From: Pseudomonadota bacterium
GTDB lineage: Bacteria; Desulfobacterota; Desulfovibrionia; Desulfovibrionales; Desulfovibrionaceae
Assembly: GCA_023438245.1 (NCBI GenBank)
Contig: JAEXRD010000159.1
Location: 1-11,196, forward strand
Length of the DNA: 11,196 bases
Reading direction: 5' to 3'
Part shown: positions 1 to 5,423 of the stretch, piece after piece
Position numbering within the stretch: position 1 is the stretch's first letter
Layout: each line of letters starts with the position of its first letter
Translations under genes and position numbers: made by a program
Notes under the pieces: model-generated
What the model was told of the DNA's origin: nothing
What the model saw: only the letters and a program-made list of their open reading frames with translations
The model's database searches: none

Positions 1-27
1 CCCCCGCCCTCCCCCAACTCGCCTCGC

Positions 28-1293
28 CTACGCGTTTCCTTCGTAGGGTGCGGGCAGGCGGCGGAAGATCTGGTCGGCTTCGGCGAAGGACTCGTGGTAG
101 CAGCGCGCCAGGTCGGAGAGTCTGAGCTTGGCGCTGCTGCCCAGGCGTCCGGCCAGGGCCAGGTCGCCCTGTTCCATGGCCTGCACCAGCGAGAGCCACG
201 GGGAGAGCGGGCTTTGGCCGCCGGTGAGGGCTTGCCGGATGGCGTCGGACACGGGCACGTCGGCCAGGGCCTGTTCGGCGGGCATTTCCAGGATGGCTTC
301 CAGGTGCGAGAGCAGGCCCAGCAGCGAAAGCGAGGGCACGAGCCGGTCGAGGGCGGCGGCCCGGGCGGCGCGCTGGAGGAAGTCCGCGCGCTGGGCGGAG
401 TAGTAGCAGAACTCCTGGTGCCGGGGCGAGGGCGACAGGTCGGTGATGAGCACGATCTTGAGCCAGTTCTTGAGCGGCTTCCAGCCTGCCAGCACGATGG
501 CCTGCTGGATGGACTCCACCTTGCGCGCCAGGCCGAAGCTGGCGGAGTTGAGGAACTTGAGCAGGCGGTAGGTGAGGGCGGCGTCGGACTCCACGATGCG
601 GGCCAGGGCCTTGAAGTCGGCGTCGGGCTTGTCCAGCAGTTCCAGCAGGCGCAGGCGCGAGAGCTGGCTGGCGGTGACGATCTTGCTGCTGTGGGGCAGG
701 TCCATGCGGCTGAAGAAGAAGCCCTGGAACATGTCGGCCCCGTTCTGGCGGGCCTGGAGCATGTGCCGCCAGTCGACCATGCCGCGCACCTGGGCCAGCG
801 CGCCGAAGCCCCGCGCCGCGCCGATGAGTTCCTGGAGCATGGCGGCGCTGCCGTTCTCGGGCCTGCCCGCGTCGATGATGATGACATCGGCCAGGGCATT
901 GAGCGCGCGGCAGGCGGACCGGTTCTGGAAGCCGCCCACCGCGATGCCGTAGCCCGCGCTCTTGAGGGCGGCCACGGCCATGGGGATGCCGCCGGTGTCG
1001 CCCGCGGCCTCCTCGACCTCCACGTAGCTGCCCTGGGAGGGCATCAGGCGGGGCATGCCGTCGAGCACCGCCCCGGCGTCGAAGCTGACGATGGTCTGGA
1101 CGTGTTCCGGTCCGCGCTGGGGCAGGTAGGCCTCCAGCAGCACGCTGGCGGTGAGCTCGTCGGTGAACAGGGGGCCCAGGCCGTCGGGCTGCATGAAGGA
1201 CAGCGCCGTTCCCCAGGGCTGGAGCCGCTGGTCGAACACGGGCTGGCGGATGACCAGCAACCCGTTGGCTGAGGCCTGTCCGGTTTCGTTCAT
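28..1293 (-). CDS. Degenerate EAL-domain / HDOD-domain signalling protein
   Basis: This 421-residue protein has the YuxH/CdgJ-like architecture, an EAL-type fold followed by an HDOD domain, and is probably a cytoplasmic regulatory scaffold. Residues about 12-200 align with EAL proteins: it opens with IRQPVFD (15-21) and keeps the late QGFFFS segment (190-195). The catalytic signature is missing: no EAL triplet follows the start, AVGGF (118-122) stands where DDFG is expected, and IIIDAG replaces the usual K-x-D strand. I infer that it does not hydrolyse cyclic-di-GMP, although it might still bind it. Residues about 205-400 form the HDOD domain, with the typical helix LLKFLNSASFGL (244-255) and the IQQAIVLAG segment (262-270). 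HDOD lacks the metal ligands of true HD hydrolases. The ATG at 1293 has only a weak GGGGA-like ribosome site. The gene has its own promoter and ends near the window edge. Family assignment is firm; the specific pathway (motility, biofilm or stress) is unknown. Confidence 0.85.
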   Translation of the reverse strand: MNETGQASANGLLVIRQPVFDQRLQPWGTALSFMQPDGLGPLFTDELTASVLLEAYLPQRGPEHVQTIVSFDAGAVLDGMPRLMPSQGSYVEVEEAAGDTGGIPMAVAALKSAGYGIAVGGFQNRSACRALNALADVIIIDAGRPENGSAAMLQELIGAARGFGALAQVRGMVDWRHMLQARQNGADMFQGFFFSRMDLPHSSKIVTASQLSRLRLLELLDKPDADFKALARIVESDAALTYRLLKFLNSASFGLARKVESIQQAIVLAGWKPLKNWLKIVLITDLSPSPRHQEFCYYSAQRADFLQRAARAAALDRLVPSLSLLGLLSHLEAILEMPAEQALADVPVSDAIRQALTGGQSPLSPWLSLVQAMEQGDLALAGRLGSSAKLRLSDLARCYHESFAEADQIFRRLPAPYEGNA

Positions 1294-1321
1294 GTTCGGG
1301 TCCCCACTGCTCTGGCGGTGC

Positions 1322-1333
1322 TTCTACGTAGAA
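1322..1333. promoter_or_regulatory. 12-bp perfect palindrome at the EAL-HDOD gene start site
   Basis: TTCTACGTAGAA is a perfect palindrome. It overlaps the last two bases of the predicted -10 box (1332-1337) and covers the expected transcription start of the minus-strand gene. That position suits a repressor operator. The regulator is unknown, and one short palindrome could arise by chance. Confidence 0.35.
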
Positions 1334-1360
1334 TCTACTCTCGTTTTGTCGGGATGGCAA
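1332..1360 (-). promoter_or_regulatory. Sigma70-type promoter of the EAL-HDOD gene
   Basis: Read on the minus strand, TTGCCA (1360-1355, 5 of 6 consensus bases) is followed by a 17-bp spacer and TAGATT (1337-1332, 4 of 6). Transcription would start near 1325, giving a leader of about 30 bases before the ATG at 1293. It lies in the 85-bp gap after the PHP gene, so the EAL-HDOD gene need not depend on read-through. Confidence 0.55.
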
Positions 1361-1378
1361 GCGGCCCGGCAGGATTGC

Positions 1379-2227
1379 CTAGCTCCGTTTCAGGCGCTCC
1401 TTCATGCGGTCCAGCAGCGCGCCGGGCACGAACAGCCCGCCACGGCCCCGGCCCAGGCGCACGTCGGGCTTCACCGCGCCGTGGAAGTCCGAGCCGCCGC
1501 TCATGAGCAGGCCCAGCCGTCCGGCCAGGGCCTCCAGCTGGGAGGTGAAGCGGTCGTTGTGCTCGGTGTAGTACACCTCGATGCCGTCCAGGCCGTGGCC
1601 CTTGAGCTCGGCCACCATGGGCTCCAGCCGGGAAATCTGCTGGGTGAGCAGGTAGGGGTGGGCCAGGATGGCCAGGCCGCCGTCCTCGTGCACGGCGCGG
1701 ATGGCCTCCTCCGGCCCCAGCTTCTCCTTGGGCACGTAGGCCAGGCCGTGGCGGCCCAGGAAGCGGTCGAAGGCCTCCTCGATGCTGCGCACCACACCGG
1801 CCTGGAGCATGGCCTGGGCCATGTGCGGGCGGCCCACGGTGCCGTGGGCGTGGGCTTCCACCTGCTCGCGCGTCAGGCGCACGCCCACCTTGGCCAGCTT
1901 TTCCAGCATGATCTCGTTGCGCATGCGCCGGGCGTTGCGCACCCGGTCCAGCGCGCTCAAAAGCGCGCCGGGCCGCTCGTCGATGAACAGGGCCAGCATG
2001 TGCGTGGGCAGGCCGGAAAAGTCCAGCGAGAGCTCGCAGCCGGGCACCAGCTCGATGTCTTGCCGCCTGGCCTCTTCGCGGGCCTCGGGCAGCCCGGCGA
2101 AGGTGTCGTGGTCGGTGAGGGCCACGGCGGAGAGCCCGGCCTCCTTGGCCGCGCGCATCAGCTCCGAGGGCGTGTAGGTGCCGTCGGAGGCGGTGGAGTG
2201 GGTGTGCAGGTCGACGCGCGGTTGCAT
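1379..2227 (-). CDS. PHP-domain metal-dependent phosphoesterase (RNase AM/YciV-like)
   Basis: This 282-residue protein belongs to the PHP family, whose members bind a trinuclear metal centre and cleave phosphoesters. The expected ligands are visible in order: DLHTH (D6, H8, H10), D15, LTDHDT (D39, H40), CELS (E65), H76, GRPH (H135), AHP (H190) and SDFHG (D247, H249). The length and the DLHTHSTASDG and LTDHDT blocks resemble YciV/TrpH. E. coli YciV is a 3',5'-nucleoside bisphosphate phosphatase and 5'-3' exoribonuclease (RNase AM) that trims rRNA 5' ends. That specific activity is inferred from family resemblance. I chose the ATG at 2227 because the conserved block begins a few residues later and GAGG sits about 7 bases upstream. 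The open frame continues to 2317, but those extra 30 residues are not family-like and overlap the promoter region. It is divergent from the Trm112-like gene and followed by an independently promoted EAL-HDOD gene. Confidence 0.88.
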   Translation of the reverse strand: MQPRVDLHTHSTASDGTYTPSELMRAAKEAGLSAVALTDHDTFAGLPEAREEARRQDIELVPGCELSLDFSGLPTHMLALFIDERPGALLSALDRVRNARRMRNEIMLEKLAKVGVRLTREQVEAHAHGTVGRPHMAQAMLQAGVVRSIEEAFDRFLGRHGLAYVPKEKLGPEEAIRAVHEDGGLAILAHPYLLTQQISRLEPMVAELKGHGLDGIEVYYTEHNDRFTSQLEALAGRLGLLMSGGSDFHGAVKPDVRLGRGRGGLFVPGALLDRMKERLKRS

Positions 2228-2260
2228 GGGGGCCTCGCATAGACGGAGTTGTCGTCTTTG

Positions 2261-2276
2261 GGTAAAATGTATTACC
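2261..2276. promoter_or_regulatory. Inverted repeat GGTAA-N6-TTACC over the PHP gene -10 region
   Basis: Five-base arms GGTAA (2261-2265) and TTACC (2272-2276) flank a six-base AT-rich centre. The element overlaps both -10 candidates for the PHP gene and lies upstream of the divergent Trm112-like promoter, so a bound dimer could block the first. The arms are short and no regulator is identified. Confidence 0.3.
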
Positions 2277-2296
2277 ATCATTGTGGGGTTCGTCAA
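2266..2296 (-). promoter_or_regulatory. Candidate sigma70 promoter of the PHP gene
   Basis: On the minus strand, TTGACG (2296-2291, 5 of 6) precedes two possible -10 boxes. TAATAC (2274-2269) has a 16-bp spacer, and TACATT (2271-2266) has a 19-bp spacer. The -35 is good and the -10 is ambiguous. The start site would fall roughly 30-40 bases before the ATG at 2227. Confidence 0.4.
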
Positions 2297-2317
2297 GAGT
2301 TTTGGCTGAGCGGGCAC

Positions 2318-2346
2318 TTGTCGGGCGGTGGTGGCTGGCGTATACG
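2318..2346 (+). promoter_or_regulatory. Sigma70-type promoter of the Trm112-like gene
   Basis: TTGTCG (2318-2323, 4 of 6), a 17-bp spacer and TATACG (2341-2346, 4 of 6) predict a start near 2353. The leader would then be only about 16 bases, mostly taken up by the strong ribosome site AAGGAGGG at 2357-2364. Confidence 0.5.
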
Positions 2347-2368
2347 GACGCGAGCGAAGGAGGGCCGC

Positions 2369-2566
2369 ATGGCGCTGAATATTGAGTTGGTGAAGCTTTT
2401 GGCCTGTCCGGCCTGCAAGGGCGTTCTGACGCTCTTGCCTGGGCAGGACGGGTTGCAGTGCGCGGCCTGCGCCGTGGTGTACCCGGTGAAGGACGAGATT
2501 CCGGTGATGCTGGTGGACGAGGCCGTTCCCAAGGCCAAGTGGACCGGCAGCAAGGCCGAGGTGTAG
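2369..2566 (+). CDS. Trm112 / UPF0434 family zinc-binding small protein (YcaR-like)
   Basis: This 65-residue protein matches the bacterial Trm112-like (UPF0434) family in length and pattern. It starts MALNIELVKLLACPAC and carries two CxxC knuckles, C13/C16 and C31/C34, expected to hold one zinc. The typical Y-P-V segment and a hydrophobic strand (IPVML, 44-48) follow. In eukaryotes and archaea, Trm112 activates methyltransferases that modify tRNA, rRNA and release factor. The bacterial proteins are thought to be small partner proteins, with clients mostly unknown. The open frame begins at 2249, but the ATG at 2369 is chosen because AAGGAGGG lies 4 bases upstream and the homologous region begins there; the upstream codons contain the promoter. 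A hairpin and tRNA-Pro follow. Placement next to a tRNA gene is suggestive but not evidence of a tRNA substrate. Confidence 0.9.
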   Translation: MALNIELVKLLACPACKGVLTLLPGQDGLQCAACAVVYPVKDEIPVMLVDEAVPKAKWTGSKAEV

Positions 2567-2575
2567 GGCCTCCGC

Positions 2576-2604
2576 TTGCCAGCACCGGGCGAATCCCGTA
2601 GGGG
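2576..2604 (+). promoter_or_regulatory. Possible tRNA-Pro promoter
   Basis: TTGCCA (2576-2581) and TAGGGG (2599-2604) are separated by 17 bp, placing a start near 2611, about seven bases before the mature tRNA. The GC-rich stretch after the -10 (GTGCCCGG) resembles the discriminator of stringently controlled stable-RNA promoters. The -10 is poor (T1 and A2 only), so read-through from the Trm112-like gene is an alternative. Confidence 0.35.
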
Positions 2605-2611
2605 TGCCCGG
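2585..2611 (+). other. Strong hairpin between the Trm112-like gene and tRNA-Pro
   Basis: CCGGGC (2585-2590) pairs with GCCCGG (2606-2611), and ATCCC (2593-2597) pairs with GGGGT (2601-2605). This leaves a GA bulge and a three-base GTA loop. There is no U tract, so it is not a classic terminator. It could protect the mRNA 3' end or separate it from the tRNA during processing. Confidence 0.45.
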
Positions 2612-2617
2612 ACGACG

Positions 2618-2694
2618 CGGGGCGTAGCGCAGCTCGGTAGCGCGCCTGCTTTGGGAGCAGGATGTCGCTGGTTCGAATCCAGTCGCCCCGACCA
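2618..2694 (+). tRNA. tRNA-Pro (anticodon TGG)
   Basis: A complete 77-base cloverleaf is visible. The acceptor CGGGGCG (2618-2624) pairs with CGCCCCG (2684-2690), followed by discriminator A and an encoded CCA at 2692-2694. The D arm is GCGC/GCGC around AGCTCGGTA. The anticodon stem CCTGC/GCAGG (2645-2649 and 2657-2661) encloses the loop TTTGGGA, giving anticodon TGG at 2652-2654. The T loop is TTCGAAT. It reads proline CCN codons, CCA in particular. No integrase or att duplication is seen beside it. Confidence 0.97.
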
Positions 2695-2703
2695 GACAAT
2701 GAG

Positions 2704-2737
2704 AAAGGCCCGGAAGGATATCCTTCCGGGCCTTTTT
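2704..2737. terminator. Bidirectional intrinsic terminator between tRNA-Pro and topA
   Basis: A perfect 14-bp stem (2704-2717 with 2722-2735) around an ATAT loop is followed by a T run (2733-2737) on the plus strand. On the minus strand the same stem ends in TTTCTC. It lies 10 bases after the tRNA and 25 bases beyond the topA stop, so it can end both convergent transcripts. Confidence 0.9.
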
Positions 2738-2761
2738 GCGTGGCGATTGTGAACGGGGAGG

Positions 2762-5212
2762 CTATTCCTCGCCGCCCGGCTCCTTGATCCAGCCGCAGTC
2801 CTTGTTGGGGCAGGCGGTGTGCGCGCCCTTGGCCTTGGTGAACTTCTCCACCAGCACCGCGCCGCCGCACTGCGGGCAGGGTCCGGGAACGGGCCGGTCC
2901 CACAGGGCGTAGGTGCAGTCCGGGTAGCGGCTGCAGGAGTAGAAAATCTTGCCCCCGCGCGAGCTCTTCTCCACCAGCTCGCCGGTGCAGCCCGGCTGCG
3001 GGCAGGCCACGCCCGTGGGCAGCGGCTCGGTGTGCTTGCACTTGGGGTAGCCCGTGCAGGCGATGAACTTCGAGCCCCGGCGCGCGGTCTTGACCACCAT
3101 GGGCTTGCCGCAGTCCGGGCAGGTGCCCGCGGGGATCTCCTCGGCGGCCTCCAGCAAGATGATCTTTCCGAACTCGTCGCGCTTGAAATTCTTGATGTTC
3201 TTGCACTTGGGGTAGCCGGTGCAGCCCAGGAACTGCTCCTTGGCGCGGCCCTTGCGCGGGGTTTTCACCGCAAAGGGCTTGCCGCACAGGTCGCACAGGA
3301 TGTCCGTGATCTCGTCCTTGGGCTTGTCCACCACGGTGATGGCGCCCTGGGCGTCGCGCGTGAACTCGCGGATGGCCTTGCATTCCGGGTAGCCGGAGCA
3401 GCCCAGGAACTCGCCGTTCTTGCCGAACTTCACGTGCATGGGCTTGCCGCATTCCGGGCAGGGCACGCCGGAGTCGATGGTGGCGCGCTCCATCTCCTCC
3501 CCGGCCTTCTTCAGCGCCGGGTCGAACTCCTTCATGAACTCGGCGATGACCGTCTCCCAGCTCTGGCCGCCCGCGGCGATCTCGTCGAGCTTGGTCTCCA
3601 TGTCCGCCGTGAAGCCCACGTCCATGAGCGTGGCGAAATGCGCCACCAGCTTGTCGCTCACCGTCGCGCCCAGCTCGGTGGGGGCGAAGCGCTTCTCCTC
3701 CATGGCCACGTAGTCGCGGTCCTGCAGGGTGCTGATGATGGCGGCGTAGGTGCTGGGCCGTCCGATGCCCTGCTCCTCCAGCGCCTTGACCAGCGTGGCT
3801 TCGGTGTAGCGCGGGGGCGGCTGGGTGAACTTCTGCTCGCTGGTGAGGTCCAGCAGCTTCAGCTCCTCGCCGATGGCCAGCTTGGGCAGCTGGGCCTCGC
3901 CGTCTTCCGCCTCGGCGTCCGGGTCCGGGGCCTCCAGCCCCTGCACCTTGAGAAAGCCGGGGAACAGCAGGCGCTCGCCCTTGGCCCGCCACTGGGTGGT
4001 CCCATTGGCGGCGGTGACGGTGGTGTCGTGGAAGCGGGCGTCGGCCATCTGCGAGGCCACGAAGCGCCGCCAGATGAGCTGGTAGAGCTTGAACTGGTCC
4101 GCGGGCAGAAAGCCCTTCACGCTCTCGGGCGTCACGGCCACGTCGACGGGGCGGCAGGCTTCGTGCGCGTCCTGGGCTCCGCCCTTGGTCTTGAAATTCT
4201 TGGCCTTGGCCGGGGCGTAGGGCTCGCCGTAGCGCGCCAGGATGAACTCGCGCGCGGCCTTCTTGGCCTCGTCGGCGATGCGCACGGAGTCGGTACGCAT
4301 GTAGGTGATGAGCGCCACCGTGCCCCGGTCGCCCAGCTCCACGCCTTCGTACAGCTTCTGGGCCGCGCCCATGGTCTTCTTGGCGGAATATCCCAGCGCG
4401 CGGTTGGCCACCTGCTGCAGGCTGGAGGTGGTGAACGGGGGCGGGGCGCTCTTGGAGCGCTCCTTCTCCTCCACGCCCTCCACAATGAACTTTCCGGCGC
4501 GCACGTTCTTCACCAGCGCCCCGGCGGCTTTCTCGCTGCCGATGGCCTCCAGGCCGGGCTGGGCCAGCTTGCCGCCCACCTTCCACAGGTCGGCGCGGAA
4601 GGGCGGGGGATTGCTCCCCTCCAGCTTGGCCTTGAGCGCCCAGTGCTCCACGGGCTGGAAGGCCCGGCGCTCGCGCTCGCGGTCCACGATGAGGCGCAGG
4701 GCCACGCTCTGCACGCGCCCGGCGCTGATGCCGCGCTTCACGTGCTTCCAGAGGATGGGGGAAATCTTGTAGCCCACCAGGCGGTCCAGCACGCGGCGGG
4801 CCTGCTGCGCGCCCACCAGGTCGGCGTTGATGGGCCGGGGGTGTTCGAGCGCTTCCTTCACCGCGCGTGCGGTGATCTCGTTGAACTGGATGCGGCTGAC
4901 GTTCTTGTTCTGGGCCTTGATGAGCTCGGCCACGTGCCAGCCGATGGCCTCCCCCTCGCGGTCGGGGTCGGGCGCCAGGTAGACGTGGCCCGCGGCCTTG
5001 GCGGCCTTGCGCAGGCGGCCCACAACGTCCTCCTTGCCCTTGATGATCTCGTAGCGGGGCAGGTAGCCGTTCTGCTCGTCCAGGCCCATGTCGCCCTTGG
5101 GCAGGTCGCGCACGTGGCCCACGCTGGCCTCCACGGCGTAATCCTTCCCCAGGAACTTCCCGATGGTCTTCACCTTGGCGGGCGACTCGACGATGATAAG
5201 GTCTTTGCTCAT
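2762..5212 (-). CDS. topA: DNA topoisomerase I (type IA)
   Basis: This 816-residue type IA topoisomerase relaxes negatively supercoiled DNA through a transient 5'-phosphotyrosine link. The N-terminal Toprim domain shows the metal-binding glutamate in VESPAK (E9) and DPDREGEAIGW (82-92, acidic D82, D84, E86). The active-site tyrosine is Y304 in ITYMRTDS (302-309). The breakage-rejoining segment includes KALEEQGIGRPSTYA (476-490). The C-terminus carries five four-cysteine zinc ribbons, at about C585-C611, C640-C670, C698-C725, C737-C766 and C779-C806. E. coli has three, so this tail is long but not truncated or shuffled. The ATG at 5212 is chosen because MSKDLIIVESPAKV is the canonical beginning; the frame stays open to 5344, but those 44 residues are unlike the family. 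There is no convincing Shine-Dalgarno sequence before 5212, and the promoter is so close that the mRNA may be leaderless. Confidence 0.97.
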   Translation of the reverse strand: MSKDLIIVESPAKVKTIGKFLGKDYAVEASVGHVRDLPKGDMGLDEQNGYLPRYEIIKGKEDVVGRLRKAAKAAGHVYLAPDPDREGEAIGWHVAELIKAQNKNVSRIQFNEITARAVKEALEHPRPINADLVGAQQARRVLDRLVGYKISPILWKHVKRGISAGRVQSVALRLIVDRERERRAFQPVEHWALKAKLEGSNPPPFRADLWKVGGKLAQPGLEAIGSEKAAGALVKNVRAGKFIVEGVEEKERSKSAPPPFTTSSLQQVANRALGYSAKKTMGAAQKLYEGVELGDRGTVALITYMRTDSVRIADEAKKAAREFILARYGEPYAPAKAKNFKTKGGAQDAHEACRPVDVAVTPESVKGFLPADQFKLYQLIWRRFVASQMADARFHDTTVTAANGTTQWRAKGERLLFPGFLKVQGLEAPDPDAEAEDGEAQLPKLAIGEELKLLDLTSEQKFTQPPPRYTEATLVKALEEQGIGRPSTYAAIISTLQDRDYVAMEEKRFAPTELGATVSDKLVAHFATLMDVGFTADMETKLDEIAAGGQSWETVIAEFMKEFDPALKKAGEEMERATIDSGVPCPECGKPMHVKFGKNGEFLGCSGYPECKAIREFTRDAQGAITVVDKPKDEITDILCDLCGKPFAVKTPRKGRAKEQFLGCTGYPKCKNIKNFKRDEFGKIILLEAAEEIPAGTCPDCGKPMVVKTARRGSKFIACTGYPKCKHTEPLPTGVACPQPGCTGELVEKSSRGGKIFYSCSRYPDCTYALWDRPVPGPCPQCGGAVLVEKFTKAKGAHTACPNKDCGWIKEPGGEE

Positions 5213-5222
5213 GATGGGGTGG

Positions 5223-5251
5223 GCTATAGCCACCGCCGGGCGGGTTGGCAA
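5223..5251 (-). promoter_or_regulatory. topA promoter giving a probably leaderless mRNA
   Basis: On the minus strand, TTGCCA (5251-5246, 5 of 6), a 17-bp spacer and TATAGC (5228-5223, 4 of 6) form a sigma70-like promoter. Only ten bases separate the -10 from the ATG at 5212. A start about 7-8 bases downstream would leave a leader of roughly 1-4 bases. The final base of the -10 is not the preferred T. Confidence 0.45.
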
Positions 5252-5280
5252 GGGGCGAGGTTGGGGAGAGATGGATGCGG

Positions 5281-5310
5281 CCCTGCGAATGTTCGAATGG
5301 ACATGCAGGG
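5281..5310. repeat. Inverted repeat CCCTGC...GCAGGG upstream of the hydrolase gene
   Basis: Six-base arms at 5281-5286 and 5305-5310 enclose 18 bases, with a further TGT/ACA pairing inside (5290-5292, 5301-5303) around TCGAATGG. It lies between the topA promoter and the hydrolase gene. It could be an operator or a weak hairpin; there is no U tract after it on the plus strand. Confidence 0.25.
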
Positions 5311-5336
5311 TCATTGCTTCCGCGGTACGTTTATTG

Positions 5337-5362
5337 CTACGCATTTGTGAATTCTACGCATT
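5337..5362 (+). repeat. Tandem 9-bp repeat CTACGCATT in the hydrolase leader
   Basis: CTACGCATT occurs at 5337-5345 and again at 5354-5362, 17 bp apart start to start, in an AT-richer patch about 60-90 bases before the hydrolase ATG. Paired direct repeats of this kind often mark activator or repressor sites, but the bound protein is unknown. I could not place a convincing promoter here. Confidence 0.35.
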
Positions 5363-5380
5363 CCCCGTGCGGATGGTTCG

Positions 5381-5396
5381 GGCGGCAGGTGCCGCC
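5381..5396 (+). other. Small GC hairpin in the hydrolase leader
   Basis: GGCGGC (5381-5386) pairs with GCCGCC (5391-5396) around an AGGT loop, 27 bases upstream of the chosen ATG. It is followed by TTGG rather than a T run, so it is not a terminator. It could affect translation, or be chance GC-rich sequence. Confidence 0.3.
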
Positions 5397-5423
5397 TTGG
5401 AGCAACTTGCGCAGGGGTTTGCT

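Noticed and set aside
27..47. Inverted repeat CCTACG...CGTAGG at the end of the EAL-HDOD gene
   Set aside because: The arms are only six bases, the repeat overlaps the last codons and there is no T tract, so it is not supported as a terminator.
2618..2694. tRNA-Pro as an integration site for a mobile element
   Set aside because: No integrase, no duplicated tRNA 3' end and no composition break lies beside it; the flanks are housekeeping genes.
1335..4586. Very long open frame on the minus strand (over 1000 codons)
   Set aside because: It runs across the PHP gene, tRNA-Pro and topA in another frame. Its translation is Arg/Gly/Pro/Ala-rich with no domain, as expected of a GC-bias shadow.
2819..5350. 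Long plus-strand open frame opposite topA
   Set aside because: It is an antisense shadow produced by GC-rich codon positions; the translation is Leu/Gly/His/Ala-rich without motifs.
5163..5423. N-terminal extension of the hydrolase frame
   Set aside because: It overlaps the topA start and promoter, its translation does not resemble the hydrolase fold, and the ATG at 5424 has a good ribosome site. The in-frame ATG at 5373 cannot be fully excluded.
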